From Occallatibacter savannae (GTDB taxonomy: Bacteria; Acidobacteriota; Terriglobia; Terriglobales; Acidobacteriaceae), in assembly GCF_003131205.1 (NCBI RefSeq), contig NZ_QFFY01000005.1:434001-498000 (forward strand): 64,000 bases of DNA. Reading direction: 5' to 3'. Every line of letters starts with the position of its first letter. Within the stretch, counting starts at the first letter, position 1. The notes under the pieces were generated by a model. That model was given only the letters and a program-made list of their open reading frames with translations, had not been told where the DNA came from and searched no databases. The translations under genes and the position numbers were made by a program. Below, one piece after another: positions 52,814 through 62,344 of the stretch.

Positions 52814-53512
52814 CTACTCCAATCCTGCAAGTTCGCGCGCCCGCATGAAGATCTTCAGGAACATCACCTTCGTCAGCTTGCCGGTGTTGGTGTTCTGAAG
52901 TGACGGGTGATAGCTGGTGAGTGCCTTGATTCCGCTGGGCAGCGTGAATTCGTTGCCATGACCAAAAGGGAATTCGGCGCGAAGTAGACGCGCGCCCACT
53001 CTCTGCTCGTGGGCGAGCAGGCCGTCGAAAGCAATGCGTCCCAGACAGACGACCACGCGAAGGTTCCTGAGAAGGGTCATTTCCTGGTCCAGCCAGGGAG
53101 CGCAGTTGCGCAACTCTTCCGGAGTCGGCTTGTTTCCCGGTGGAGCGCAACGTCCCACGGACGTAATCCAGAGGTCGCGGAGCTTCATGCCATCGTTCAG
53201 GGACATGGCCTTCGGCTGAGAAGCAAATCCTGCATCGTAGAGAACCGGGTACAGAAAGTCGCCCGATCCATCACCCGTGAATGGGCGTCCCGTTCGATTT
53301 GAACCATGTGCTCCGGGAGCGAGTCCCAGAGCGAGCACGCGAGCTTCAGGATCCCCGAAAGACGGCACCGGCCGTCCCCAATACTCCCAGTCCATGTAAG
53401 CGCGGCGCCGCACGCGCGCGACCTCCGTGCAGTGCGCCCGCAGGCGCGGACAGAGATCGCATTGAACGATGCGCGCGTTCAGCGCTTCGAGCGTTTTCGG
53501 GGGAGAAACCAT
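52814..53512 (-). CDS. Family 5 uracil-DNA glycosylase (UdgB type)
   Basis: 232 residues. Motif A is 'LGLAPGAHGSNRTGRPFTGD', which separates family 5 (UDGb) from family 4. Four Cys fit a 4Fe-4S site ('VQCDLCPRLRAHC' and 'GRCAPPGNKPTPEELRNC'). Motif B region 'SYHPSLQNTNTGKLT' carries the expected His. It excises uracil, and often hypoxanthine, from DNA. It is divergent from the DJ-1/PfpI gene. Confidence 0.9.
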   Translation of the reverse strand: MVSPPKTLEALNARIVQCDLCPRLRAHCTEVARVRRRAYMDWEYWGRPVPSFGDPEARVLALGLAPGAHGSNRTGRPFTGDGSGDFLYPVLYDAGFASQPKAMSLNDGMKLRDLWITSVGRCAPPGNKPTPEELRNCAPWLDQEMTLLRNLRVVVCLGRIAFDGLLAHEQRVGARLLRAEFPFGHGNEFTLPSGIKALTSYHPSLQNTNTGKLTKVMFLKIFMRARELAGLE

Positions 53513-53634
53513 TTCTTACAGGTTATAACGATCGGTGAATCGCGATTTGGCTCACACTCGATGAGCTTTTCACAACCTCGTCTTCACCCAGATCGCTGCA
53601 TCGGATAGCATGTGTCACACGGAGAGCTATTGCG

Positions 53635-54228
53635 ATGAAACCAGCGAACATTCTTGTTCTGGCCGGCGACTTTGTCGAGGACTACGAGATTATGGTGCCC
53701 TTCCAGGCGTTGCAGATGGTCGGCCATACCGTTGATGCCGTCTGCCCCGGCAAGAGGAAGGGCGAACAGGTCCGCACCGCGATTCACGATTTTGAAGGCG
53801 ATCAGACGTATTCGGAGAAGAGAGGACATAACTTCACGCTGAATGCCACGTTCGCCGAAGTAGATCCGGCCACGTATGACGCTCTTGTCGTCCCGGGCGG
53901 CCGCGCACCGGAGTATCTGCGGCTGAATGAGAAGGTCCTGGATGTAGTTCGGCATTTCGACAGAGAAGGGAAGCCCATCGCGGCGCTCTGCCACGGTCCG
54001 CAATTGCTGGCGGCGGCCGGCGTACTGAAAGGCCGCAAGCTGAACTGTTATCCCGCATGTGCGCCGGAGATCGGGCTGGCGGGAGGCACATTTGTTTCGC
54101 TTGAGATGACGGATGCGATGATTGACGGCAATCTGGTCACGGGACCTGCCTGGCCGGCCCATCCAGCATGGCTGGCGAAGTTCCTGCACGTGCTGGCTGC
54201 CCATCTGGAGCAGGACGCGGCAGCTTAG
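53635..54228 (+). CDS. DJ-1/PfpI superfamily protein
   Basis: 197 residues. The nucleophile elbow 'PIAALCHGPQLLAAAGVLKG' holds the Cys, the neighbouring acid is in 'GDFVEDYEIMVPFQAL', and 'DALVVPGGRAPEYLR' is typical of the PfpI/YhbO subfamily. Members act as glyoxalase III/deglycase or stress chaperone-like proteins; which one is open. It is cytoplasmic, single-gene, divergent from the uracil-DNA glycosylase gene across 122 bases. Confidence 0.88.
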   Translation: MKPANILVLAGDFVEDYEIMVPFQALQMVGHTVDAVCPGKRKGEQVRTAIHDFEGDQTYSEKRGHNFTLNATFAEVDPATYDALVVPGGRAPEYLRLNEKVLDVVRHFDREGKPIAALCHGPQLLAAAGVLKGRKLNCYPACAPEIGLAGGTFVSLEMTDAMIDGNLVTGPAWPAHPAWLAKFLHVLAAHLEQDAAA

Positions 54229-54238
54229 GCAGGGAAGA

Positions 54239-55390
54239 TCACGCCTTGGATGGCACACTGGCCTGCACTGCGCGAACCTGGCGCAGCGGCAGTGCGGATC
54301 CATTACTCAAGGTCTGCTGAATCTCCGCGATGATAGAGAGCGCGATTACAGCGGGGGTCTCAGCGCCAATGTCAAGGCCCGTGGGAGCGTGTAGATCCGC
54401 GAGCTGTTTTTCAATTTGCTCCTGCCCGTCTTCGCGGCCGAGAAGACGAAAGGCTTCCGCGAGCACTTCGCGCGTCCGCCGCTGCGGTCCGAGCACGCCG
54501 ACGTAAGCAGGCGGGGTCTCACGAGCTAACAGCGAAGCGAGTATGCGGGAATCTTGCTCGAAGCTGTGAGTCACCAGGACTGCCGCGTCCGTAGACTTCA
54601 GCTCACTGAGGACAGGCGCTCTCCTCTCCGGCATTTGCTCGATCGGGAGCGTCAGGACAGAGTCAGCGGTGGGGAATCGATTACGAGTGGCGAGATGGCT
54701 TCGTCCATCCGCGACCGCGACAAACCATCCGAGCTGCCGCGCGAGATGAACGATGGGCTTTGCGTCATCTCCCGCGCCATAAATCCAGAGCCCCGGCCGC
54801 GCTGCGCGATAGTCCACCCACACTCGGGTTGTTAGATCTCCGGCTTTGACGCGCTGGTCTACGGTCTGCATGCCTTGGAGCGCCTGCAGGGCCATACCGT
54901 TCAGAGTCGAGTGAACCTCCTCTTCAGCTTCGCGAATGCCGGAATCGCGTGCGATGGTTGGACCTGCGAAAGCCCGTGTGCCGATTGCGGCACCTTCCAG
55001 GATGGTGGCAATCGCCAAGGGCGCACGCGCGTGGAATGCAGCTTCAAGCGCGCGCAACAGCGGATCCGCGGTTGCGCGACGCTCAAGCAGAACGTAGACC
55101 ACGCCGCCGCATCCGGAGCCGTAGGGCATCTCGCCATCGTCTGCGACTGTGGAGTACCGTCCAATCACAGGCCCCGACTCGGTGAGCCACCAAGCCCGCT
55201 TGGCGACCTCGGCCTCGAGGCAGCCGCCGCTCACGGTTCCTGCGCGCCGGCCGTCCTTCGCAATCAGCATGCGTGCCCCGGGCTTGCGGTAGCTCGGGCC
55301 TTCAACCTCGACGACAGTAGCGAGCACATACTCCGCCCCGGCTGCTTCCAACTCCTGCCAAAGCGGGAGAATGTTTTCGAGATCCGTCAT
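54239..55390 (-). CDS. XdhC/CoxI-family Mo-cofactor maturation protein
   Basis: 383 residues from ATG 55390. The N-terminal XdhC domain has 'VVEVEGPSYRKPGARMLIA' and 'GTVSGGCLEAEVAKRAWWLT'; the C-terminal Rossmann-like domain has 'LWIYGAGDDAKPIVHLARQL'. XdhC binds molybdenum cofactor, promotes its sulfuration and delivers it to xanthine-oxidase-family enzymes. It is the last gene of the oxidoreductase operon, 11 bases after the first catalytic subunit gene, which supports its assignment. Confidence 0.92.
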   Translation of the reverse strand: MTDLENILPLWQELEAAGAEYVLATVVEVEGPSYRKPGARMLIAKDGRRAGTVSGGCLEAEVAKRAWWLTESGPVIGRYSTVADDGEMPYGSGCGGVVYVLLERRATADPLLRALEAAFHARAPLAIATILEGAAIGTRAFAGPTIARDSGIREAEEEVHSTLNGMALQALQGMQTVDQRVKAGDLTTRVWVDYRAARPGLWIYGAGDDAKPIVHLARQLGWFVAVADGRSHLATRNRFPTADSVLTLPIEQMPERRAPVLSELKSTDAAVLVTHSFEQDSRILASLLARETPPAYVGVLGPQRRTREVLAEAFRLLGREDGQEQIEKQLADLHAPTGLDIGAETPAVIALSIIAEIQQTLSNGSALPLRQVRAVQASVPSKA

Positions 55391-55401
55391 TCCCAAATAG
55401 C

Positions 55402-57633
55402 TTACGCCTGCAGGATTTTCGACTGAAGCAGGTCTTCAATCTTCACCGGCAGCTCACGAACGCGCACACCGGTCGCGTGATGCACCGCAGCGGTAATGGC
55501 CGCGGCAACGCCTGCAAGCCCGATCTCACCGACCCCCCGCGCACCGTACTCGCCCATTGCGGGATCTGGGTAGTCGAGGAACGTCACGTCGATCTCGGGG
55601 CTGTCTGCGCAGGTGGCCATCAGGTAATCTGCCATGCTGCCATTGATCGGCTGGCCTGTGCGCTGGTCGTGGACCGTCTCTTCCAGCAGGCCCATTCCGA
55701 CGCCCATCACCACAGCGCCGGCGATCTGGTTCGCCGCAGCTTTGGGATTGATGATCCGGCCGGCATCGATAACGGTAACCACTCGGCTCACACGCAGGCG
55801 CGCGATGTCGGGCTCCCACTCAACTTCGACAAATTGCGCGCCATACGAGTGAAGCGACTTGTCTTTGGATTGCGGATCTTCCCAGGTGGGAACAGTCTTG
55901 CCTTCGGCACTAAGACCGTCAACGCGAGCGAGTTTAAGAATCTCCGCGAACTCCGGATCGCCTGCGGCAGAGTCCTTCTTGCGAATGCGTCCTTCGGCAA
56001 ATTCGAGTTCCTCCGCTTTCGTCCCTTTGAGCGGCGAGCCTTCAGTGCCGGTCGAGAGAGCGATCATCTTCTTCATGGCTTCGGTGGAAGCGTTGGCGAT
56101 CGCATTCAACACCGAACCTGTCACCATTGATCCGCCGGACATCGGCCCGTCGGGCAAGGCGCTGTCGCCGATGACCACGTCGATGCGGTCGAGCGGAACG
56201 CCGGTCTTCTCGTGAACGACCTGCGCAAAGGTTGTGTAAGTTCCGGTGCCGATGTCCTGCGTACCGCTGCGAACGGAGACGCGTCCGTTTGCGTGGAACT
56301 CGACATGCGCGGTGCAGGGAAGGCGCAGCGCAACCCAGCTTGCTCCGGCCATGCCCCAGCCTAGAATCTTTCCATAGCGCCGCATCGACCCGATACCAAC
56401 CGTACGTTTCTCCCAGCCGAACTTCTTCGCGCCAACTTCGAGGCACTCACGATAGTGTCGCGACGAGAAGGGAATGTTCTTGTCCTCATCCTTCTCGGCG
56501 TCGTTGAGGATGCGAAGCTTCACGGGATCGATCTTGAGTTCGTCCGCCAGTTCGTTCATGGCAGCTTCCATTGCGTACAGTCCAGGAACTGCTCCAGGCC
56601 CACGCATGTACATCGGCGCGCCGAGGTTGCGGCGCACGAGTCCACTCGTGACGGACAGGTTGGCGACGCTATAGAGATATGGAGTCGCCTCCGCGCAGCC
56701 TTCATCGTAGTCGTCGAGTAGCGACGTGGAATTCAAATAATCGTGGCTCAGGGCCAGCAGCTTGCCATCCATCGATGCGCCTAGACGCATGCGCTGCTCA
56801 GTTCGCGGTCGATACCCGACACTCGAGAACATCATGCGACGCGGGAGACACAGCTTGACGGGTCGGCCGAGCTTGCACGCAGCAACGGCGTTCATTGCAC
56901 AATGAGGCCAGGGGAACAGCTTGCCGCCGAATCCCGATCCCAGGAAACGCGTGACTACGCGCACGTTCTCAATCGGAATACCAAGCGTCTGCGCCATCAC
57001 GACGCGGTGATTCACCACACCTTGCGTGGTTTCGAACATGGTGAGTTGGTCGCGGTCCCAAACGGCAACGGAGCCATGCATCTCAATCGGATTATGCGTC
57101 TCAATGGGGGTGACGTAGGTCTGATCGACCTTGACCGGAGCGGACCCAAAGGCGGCATCGAAATTGCCGCGGTGGCTGCCTTTCTTGCGTTCGCCGGTGA
57201 AGTCATCGAGGCTGGAGCGGAGCTTCGGCGTTTCAAGGTCGTACTCTGCGTGAATCACCGCTGCGGCTGACGTCGCCTCCTCGAATGTCTCTGCAACAAC
57301 CAGTGCGACGTACTGCCCCCAATGACGGACGATGTCGTCCTCGAATGCCGGACGCACTTCGCTGTTGGTCGCGTCACCATCTCCAGGAACCGTGCGGTAA
57401 AGCTGGCCGATATTCCCCCGATGCAGCACGAGCAATACTCCCGGCATCTTTTCCGCTGCAGAGGTGTCTAGATTGCGTATACGCCCGCTGGCGATGGACG
57501 AGACGAAAGGGACCGCATAAGCCATGCCGTCGATGTGGAAGTCGGTCGCGTATTTGGCGGCCCCTGTCGTCTTCAGTGGACCGTCGATGCGCGGGGTTGG
57601 ACGTCCGATAATGCCAGAGGGTGTCGTGCTCAT
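55402..57633 (-). CDS. Molybdopterin-binding subunit of a PaoC/xanthine-dehydrogenase-type enzyme (copy 1)
   Basis: 743 residues from ATG 57633, preceded by GAAAGAGG. Marks: 'GTAKYATDFH'-type entry ('TGAAKYATDFHIDGMAYAV'), 'FLGSGFGGKLFPWPHCAMNA', 'GPGAVPGLYAMEAAMNELAD', 'GTQDIGTGTYTTFAQVVHEK', and the active-site Glu in 'GARGVGEIGLAGVAAAI'. This subunit hydroxylates aldehydes or N-heterocycles. It has no Tat signal and would be exported bound to the Tat-tagged 2Fe-2S subunit. The gene directly upstream (57657-59948) encodes a full paralogue. Confidence 0.92.
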   Translation of the reverse strand: MSTTPSGIIGRPTPRIDGPLKTTGAAKYATDFHIDGMAYAVPFVSSIASGRIRNLDTSAAEKMPGVLLVLHRGNIGQLYRTVPGDGDATNSEVRPAFEDDIVRHWGQYVALVVAETFEEATSAAAVIHAEYDLETPKLRSSLDDFTGERKKGSHRGNFDAAFGSAPVKVDQTYVTPIETHNPIEMHGSVAVWDRDQLTMFETTQGVVNHRVVMAQTLGIPIENVRVVTRFLGSGFGGKLFPWPHCAMNAVAACKLGRPVKLCLPRRMMFSSVGYRPRTEQRMRLGASMDGKLLALSHDYLNSTSLLDDYDEGCAEATPYLYSVANLSVTSGLVRRNLGAPMYMRGPGAVPGLYAMEAAMNELADELKIDPVKLRILNDAEKDEDKNIPFSSRHYRECLEVGAKKFGWEKRTVGIGSMRRYGKILGWGMAGASWVALRLPCTAHVEFHANGRVSVRSGTQDIGTGTYTTFAQVVHEKTGVPLDRIDVVIGDSALPDGPMSGGSMVTGSVLNAIANASTEAMKKMIALSTGTEGSPLKGTKAEELEFAEGRIRKKDSAAGDPEFAEILKLARVDGLSAEGKTVPTWEDPQSKDKSLHSYGAQFVEVEWEPDIARLRVSRVVTVIDAGRIINPKAAANQIAGAVVMGVGMGLLEETVHDQRTGQPINGSMADYLMATCADSPEIDVTFLDYPDPAMGEYGARGVGEIGLAGVAAAITAAVHHATGVRVRELPVKIEDLLQSKILQA

Positions 57634-57656
57634 GCGTGCCTCTTTCCGTTCTTTGA

Positions 57657-59948
57657 TCAAGCCTCGTGGACAGTCGACTTCAACAGGTCCTCGATTCGTA
57701 CCGGTAATTCGCGCACACGAACACCGGTGGCGTGGTACACCGCATCCGTGATCGCAGGCGCGACTCCAGCCATCCCAATCTCGCCGATCCCGCGCGCCCC
57801 GTACTCATTGACGATGTAGTCGGGATAGTCGAGGAAGGTGATGTCGAGGTCCGGAAGGTCAGCCATCGTGGGAACGATGTAGTCCGCGAAGTTGTTGTTA
57901 ATCGGCTGGCCTGTGCGGTGGTCGTGTACTGTCTCTTCGAATAGACTCATGCCCAGCCCCATAATCACGGCGCCGAGCATCTGGTTTGTGCCTGCGCCCT
58001 TGTTGATGATGCGGCCGCAGTCGAAGACGGAGACGACGCGGCTCACGCGAAGGCGAGCAATCTCGGGCTCCCACTCCACCTCAGCGAAGTGGCAGCCGTA
58101 GGAGTGGAGCGAGTACTGCTTCGCTTTGGGATCTTCGAACGATGGCGCGGTCTTGCCGGTCGCCGTGATGCCGCTCAGGTTCGCCATCTTCAGCACCTCT
58201 TCGAAGGGGACGCCGTTTGCTGTCAGATCGCGGCTGGAGCTCATCGAGACACCGACGACCTTCGGCTGCTGATCGTTCTTCTGCATCACGCGGCCGTTGG
58301 CGATGGCGAGATTTTCAGGCTTGATGCCATGAAACGGCGAATCTGGAAGGCTGGTGGCGATGTGGAGCAGACGCGTAACAGCAGAGTTCGTCGCGGTAGT
58401 CGTTGCGGGGAGAACGGCGCTTGTGGCCATCGATCCACCAGAGGTGGGACCATCGGGGAGCGAACTGTCGCCGAGGAAGACGTCGATGCGGTCGAGCGGC
58501 ACGCCGGTCGCCGCATGAACTACTTGCGCAAAGATCGTGTATGTGCCGGTACCGATGTCCTGCGTCGCACAACGCACGCAAACTCGTCCATTAGGGCAAA
58601 GCTCGACGCTGGCGGTGCAGGGGATTCGCGCGGCGGACCAGGAGGCGCTGCCGAGTCCTAGGCCGACAATCTTGCCATTGCGCCGCATCGAGCCCACTCC
58701 GGGAGTGCGGCTCTTCCAGCCGATCTTTTCCGCGCCGGTCGTCCAGCACTCCTTCAGGTGACGCGAAGAGAAGGGCAGGTTCTTGCCTTCATCGCGCTCT
58801 GCGTCGTTCTTCAGTCGGAGTTCTAGCGGATCCATCTTCAGCTTTTCAGCGAGTTCGTTCATCGCCGATTCAAGGGCGAAGAGGCCGGGGACCGCTCCAG
58901 GACCGCGCATGGGGGCGGGAGCGCCAACGTTACGGCGAACCATGCCGGTTGTGACAACGAGATTCGGCGTGCTGTAAAGGAACGGAGTCTGCTCACCGCA
59001 ATGCTCGACGAAGTCATCGAGCTGCGATGTCTGGGTGAAGAAATCATGCCGGATCGCGGTCAGCTTGCCATCCTGCGTGGCGCCGAGGCGGATGCGCTGC
59101 TGCGTGCGGGGCCGATGCCCGGTATTCGAGAACATCATGCGCCGATCGACGCTGATCTTTACCGGGCGATTGAGCGTGCGCGCAGCGGAAGCGGCGATCG
59201 AAGACTGAGGCCACGGGAATAGCTTGCCGCCGAATCCCGATCCAATAAACCGCGAGATCACGCGCACGTTTTCGCGCGGGACCCCAAGCACCTGCGACAT
59301 CACGACGCGGTGATTGACCACGCCCTGCGTGCATTCGTAGAGGGTGTAGTTGTCGCCGTCCCACACAGCGACGGTGCCGTGCAGTTCCATGGGATTGTGC
59401 GTTTCTACGGGAGTAACGTAGGTCTGGTCAAAGGTGACGGGCGATGATGCGAGCGCCTTGTCAGGATCGCCGCGCTTCCAGCTTTCCTGCTTCTCGCCGT
59501 CAAAGTCGCTCAGGTCCGGATTAACGTCCGGAGTCTCGGCGTCGTATTCCACCTTGATCGCGGAAGCAGCGGCCTTGGCCTGTTCCAATGTCTCGGCGAC
59601 AACCGCGGCAACGAACTGACCCCAGTAGTAGACCTTATCGTCAGAGAACGGCGGGCGCGCCTCGCTGATGGTGCCGTCTGACTCATGCGGATAGAAGCGG
59701 TAGACGTTGTCGATCTTGCCGTGGTGCATGACGAGCAGCACGCCGGGCATCTTCTCCGCTGCAGAGGCGTCGATGCTGCGGATCCGGCCTTTGCCGATGG
59801 TGGCCTGCACGGCAACCGCGTGAGCGATGTTGGGGAAGTTGTGATCGACTGCGTAACGCGCCGTGCCGGTGGTCTTCAACGATCCATCGATGCGAGGCAC
59901 CGCCACACCAATGATGCCCGATGCGTGAGGAAGGGAATCCGTCGCCAT
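57657..59948 (-). CDS. Molybdopterin-binding subunit of a PaoC/xanthine-dehydrogenase-type enzyme (copy 2)
   Basis: 763 residues from ATG 59948, with GGAG seven bases upstream. It parallels copy 1 throughout: 'TGTARYAVDHNFPNIAHAVA', 'FIGSGFGGKLFPWPQSSIAA', 'GPGAVPGLFALESAMNELAE', 'ATQDIGTGTYTIFAQVVHAA' and the catalytic 'GARGIGEIGMAGVAPAI'. An extra insertion ('NDQQPKVVGVSMSSSRDLTA') accounts for most of the length difference. It lies between the FAD subunit and copy 1, so both catalytic subunits likely share the same FeS/FAD partners. Different substrates are likely but unproven. Confidence 0.92.
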   Translation of the reverse strand: MATDSLPHASGIIGVAVPRIDGSLKTTGTARYAVDHNFPNIAHAVAVQATIGKGRIRSIDASAAEKMPGVLLVMHHGKIDNVYRFYPHESDGTISEARPPFSDDKVYYWGQFVAAVVAETLEQAKAAASAIKVEYDAETPDVNPDLSDFDGEKQESWKRGDPDKALASSPVTFDQTYVTPVETHNPMELHGTVAVWDGDNYTLYECTQGVVNHRVVMSQVLGVPRENVRVISRFIGSGFGGKLFPWPQSSIAASAARTLNRPVKISVDRRMMFSNTGHRPRTQQRIRLGATQDGKLTAIRHDFFTQTSQLDDFVEHCGEQTPFLYSTPNLVVTTGMVRRNVGAPAPMRGPGAVPGLFALESAMNELAEKLKMDPLELRLKNDAERDEGKNLPFSSRHLKECWTTGAEKIGWKSRTPGVGSMRRNGKIVGLGLGSASWSAARIPCTASVELCPNGRVCVRCATQDIGTGTYTIFAQVVHAATGVPLDRIDVFLGDSSLPDGPTSGGSMATSAVLPATTTATNSAVTRLLHIATSLPDSPFHGIKPENLAIANGRVMQKNDQQPKVVGVSMSSSRDLTANGVPFEEVLKMANLSGITATGKTAPSFEDPKAKQYSLHSYGCHFAEVEWEPEIARLRVSRVVSVFDCGRIINKGAGTNQMLGAVIMGLGMSLFEETVHDHRTGQPINNNFADYIVPTMADLPDLDITFLDYPDYIVNEYGARGIGEIGMAGVAPAITDAVYHATGVRVRELPVRIEDLLKSTVHEA

Positions 59949-59969
59949 AAGCAACTCCATAATGCGCAA

Positions 59970-60965
59970 CTATGCGGTTGCTGTTGCGGTTTTTAGCGAG
60001 CGCACCAGGCAGCGCTTCGCCAGTTCCACTTTGAATGCGTTGTCTTTGTGCGGCTTGGATTTCGCCAGAGCAGCCAGCGCCGCCGCTTTGAACGAGGCTT
60101 GGTTCGCGGGCTTGCCCATAAGGGCCGCTTCGGCCTCGTGCGAGCGCCACGGCTTTGTGCCGACCCCGCCCATCGCAACGCGGATGTAGCGGATATGGCC
60201 GCCCTCGACACGCGCCACGACGGCCGCTGATGCGAGCGCAAATTCGTAACTGGCACGGTCGCGCAGCTTGAGATACGTGGACTTCGCTCCCTCCACGGGC
60301 TTGGGCAGATCGACGTGCGTGATCAGCTCCCCCGGCTCCAGCGCGTTTTCGATGTGCGGTGTGTCGCCGGGCAGTTTGTGAAAATCTGCGAATGGAATTG
60401 TCCGCTTGCCTTTGGGTCCTTCGACGTGAATCACGGCTTCCAGGGCGGCCATGGCCACGCACATGTCAGAGGGATGCGTCGCGATGCACTTGTCGCTCGT
60501 GCCCAGAACGGCGTGCATGCGGTTGAAACCGTCCAATGCAGCACAACCTGAGCCGGGAGTGCGCTTGTTGCAGCCATAGCCGCCGGGAGTTCCCGCATTG
60601 GGCTCGCGGAAGTACATGCAGCGGGTGCGCTGCAGCAGGTTTCCGCCGGTTGTGGCCATGTTGCGCAACTGCGGGGATGCACCGGAGAGAAGAGCTTCAG
60701 ACAGCACTGGATAGGACTTCTTCACCTCGTCGCTCCAGGCGAGATCAGAATTTCGCACCATTGCGCCAATGCGCAGGCCGCCATCGGGCAGCTTTTCGAT
60801 CTTTTCGAGCGGCAGCAAGTTGATGTCAACCAGGGTCTTCGGCGTTTCGACGTGCAGCTTCATCAGGTCGACGAGGGTGGTGCCGCCCGCGATGAACTTT
60901 GCCTGCTCCGCCGAGGCTAGAGCCTTCTCGACATTCGGAGCTTTGACGTAATTGAAAGTTTCCAT
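59970..60965 (-). CDS. FAD-binding subunit with 4Fe-4S insertion (PaoB-like)
   Basis: 331 residues. The FAD loop 'KFIAGGTTLVDLMKLHVETP' and 'NMATTGGNLLQRTRC' are typical of the CoxM/PaoB family. The insertion with Cys in 'RTRCMYF', 'GYGCNKR', 'GSGCAAL' and 'SDKCIAT' matches the extra [4Fe-4S] cluster known for E. coli PaoB. It passes electrons from the Mo subunit onward. It follows the 2Fe-2S subunit by 15 bases and precedes the catalytic subunits. Confidence 0.92.
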   Translation of the reverse strand: METFNYVKAPNVEKALASAEQAKFIAGGTTLVDLMKLHVETPKTLVDINLLPLEKIEKLPDGGLRIGAMVRNSDLAWSDEVKKSYPVLSEALLSGASPQLRNMATTGGNLLQRTRCMYFREPNAGTPGGYGCNKRTPGSGCAALDGFNRMHAVLGTSDKCIATHPSDMCVAMAALEAVIHVEGPKGKRTIPFADFHKLPGDTPHIENALEPGELITHVDLPKPVEGAKSTYLKLRDRASYEFALASAAVVARVEGGHIRYIRVAMGGVGTKPWRSHEAEAALMGKPANQASFKAAALAALAKSKPHKDNAFKVELAKRCLVRSLKTATATA

Positions 60966-60980
60966 CTGTCAGTCTCCTCT

Positions 60981-61700
60981 TTAGGCCCGCGACGACCGGA
61001 CTTGTTTCACGGCAGTCAGGATGTTCGTATAGGCGCCGCAGCGGCAGATATTGCCGGACATCGCCTGCTTCAGTTCGTCATCGGTCGAGCCAATTGGCTC
61101 CTTAAGCAGCGCCACTGCGCTCATGATCTGGCCGCTGGTGCAGTAGCCGCACTGGTATCCGTCGTGTTCGACAAAGGCCGCCTGCATGGGATGCAAATTG
61201 CCGGGCTGGCCGACTCCCTCGATCGTGGTGATCTCGTCGCCCTCATGCATCAGCGCAAACGAGAGGCAGCTGTTCACGCGGCGGCCGTTCACGTGCACGG
61301 TACAGGCGCCGCACTGGCCGTGGTCGCAGCCCTTCTTCGTGCCCGTGAGGTGAATGCGCTCCCGAAGCGTATCGAGGAGCGTGGCGCGCACGTCGAGGTT
61401 CTTCAGCGGGTAGTCTTTGCCGTTGACGCGCAGTGTGATGGTGTTGCCGCCGATGGCTTCTGTCTGCTCCTGCGCCGGGGCCTCAACCGGAGCAGCAGTC
61501 GCCAGCGGAGCTGCGCCGGCCAGCAGACTCGTCGCGCCGATGCCGGAGAGGAAGGTTCGACGGCTCACCCGCACCTTCGCTGATTCGAGACCGATCGGCT
61601 CGAGATCCACCGACTGCTGATCGGGAGCGAGTGGGTGGTTCGAGTGCTCGGGCGTGCGCGAGCGTAAATGCTTGAAGCGCGTGTCAATGCTGTCTGCCAC
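60981..61700 (-). CDS. 2Fe-2S subunit with Tat signal (PaoA-like)
   Basis: 239 residues from GTG 61700, selected because AGGAGG lies seven bases upstream at 61708-61713. A 45-residue polar leader is followed by the twin-arginine 'SRRTFLSGIGATSLLAGAAP'. Cluster ligands: 'GCDHGQCGACTVHVNGRRVNS' then 'CGYCTSGQIMS' and 'NICRCGAYTNIL', the two [2Fe-2S] sites. It is the first gene of the oxidoreductase operon and carries the only Tat signal among its subunits, so the whole complex probably folds in the cytoplasm and is exported through it. Confidence 0.92.
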   Translation of the reverse strand: MADSIDTRFKHLRSRTPEHSNHPLAPDQQSVDLEPIGLESAKVRVSRRTFLSGIGATSLLAGAAPLATAAPVEAPAQEQTEAIGGNTITLRVNGKDYPLKNLDVRATLLDTLRERIHLTGTKKGCDHGQCGACTVHVNGRRVNSCLSFALMHEGDEITTIEGVGQPGNLHPMQAAFVEHDGYQCGYCTSGQIMSAVALLKEPIGSTDDELKQAMSGNICRCGAYTNILTAVKQVRSSRA

Positions 61701-61707
61701 AGGTCGA

Positions 61708-61713
61708 CCTCCT
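61708..61713 (-). promoter_or_regulatory. Consensus ribosome binding site deciding the PaoA-like start
   Basis: AGGAGG on the minus strand, seven bases ahead of GTG 61700. It overrules an in-frame upstream start (61898) that would add 66 non-conserved residues. Confidence 0.75.
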
Positions 61714-61875
61714 CGGACAGGACTGCCATTTAATTGTTTCGGGCTACCGGCGAACGCGAACAAAAAGCATGAAAAGCGCCGTGCCGATATCCTACCCCCA
61801 CGGCCTTGCAGGTGGGAATCCGGGACTTTCAGCACACGGAAATGGCTCGGATGTTTCTGCTCCACCGCAGACAGT

Positions 61876-61899
61876 GATGGCCCGGTCAGCCGGGCCATC
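61876..61899 (-). terminator. Perfect 10-bp stem-loop between merR-type gene and oxidoreductase operon
   Basis: Arms GATGGCCCGG (61876-61885) and CCGGGCCATC (61890-61899) with a TCAG loop, 10 bases after the MerR-type stop codon at 61910-61912. No U-tract follows. If it terminates, the regulator and the oxidoreductase genes are separate transcripts. Confidence 0.55.
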
Positions 61900-61909
61900 G
61901 TGCTTTCAT

Positions 61910-62344
61910 CTAGCTTGCTGTTGCCAGCTCGGTGTGCTCTTCCGGCTCAACCAGCCGCGGGCCGCCGATCCGGGTTCGATCTTCAACTGCTTTATAGTTT
62001 GCAATCTTGTGCGAAAGCAGGTCGTGCGCCTTCTGGAGCTCGGCGATCTTTTCAGCGATGCCTGTCTGGTGCTCTTCCAGCAGCTTGCGGCGCTGGAGAG
62101 AAGTGGAGTCGCCCTGCGCTCGGAGCGCTGCGTACTTCTGCATCTCGCGGATAGACATGTTGGTGGCTCTCATGCAGTGCAGAAAGTTGAGCCAGGCCTC
62201 GTCTGCTTCGGAATACCTTCGGTGACCGTTGCGCGCGCGGCCGACTGGTTGGATCAAGCCAACGCGCTCGTAGTAGCGAAGAGTGTGCGCGGTCATTCCG
62301 CAACGCTCAGCCATGGATCGGATAGTGTAACCAGCGTCTCTCAT
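61910..62344 (-). CDS. MerR-family transcriptional regulator
   Basis: 144 residues from ATG 62344. The N-terminal winged helix-turn-helix is 'YTIRSMAERCGMTAHTLRYY' and 'ERVGLIQPVGRARNGHRRYS', followed by a dimerisation coiled coil ('LLEEHQTGIAEKIAELQKAH'). There is no metal-binding cysteine array at the C-terminus, so a metal sensor is unlikely. It precedes the oxidoreductase operon on the same strand and is the likely regulator of it (inference). Confidence 0.88.
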   Translation of the reverse strand: MRDAGYTIRSMAERCGMTAHTLRYYERVGLIQPVGRARNGHRRYSEADEAWLNFLHCMRATNMSIREMQKYAALRAQGDSTSLQRRKLLEEHQTGIAEKIAELQKAHDLLSHKIANYKAVEDRTRIGGPRLVEPEEHTELATAS

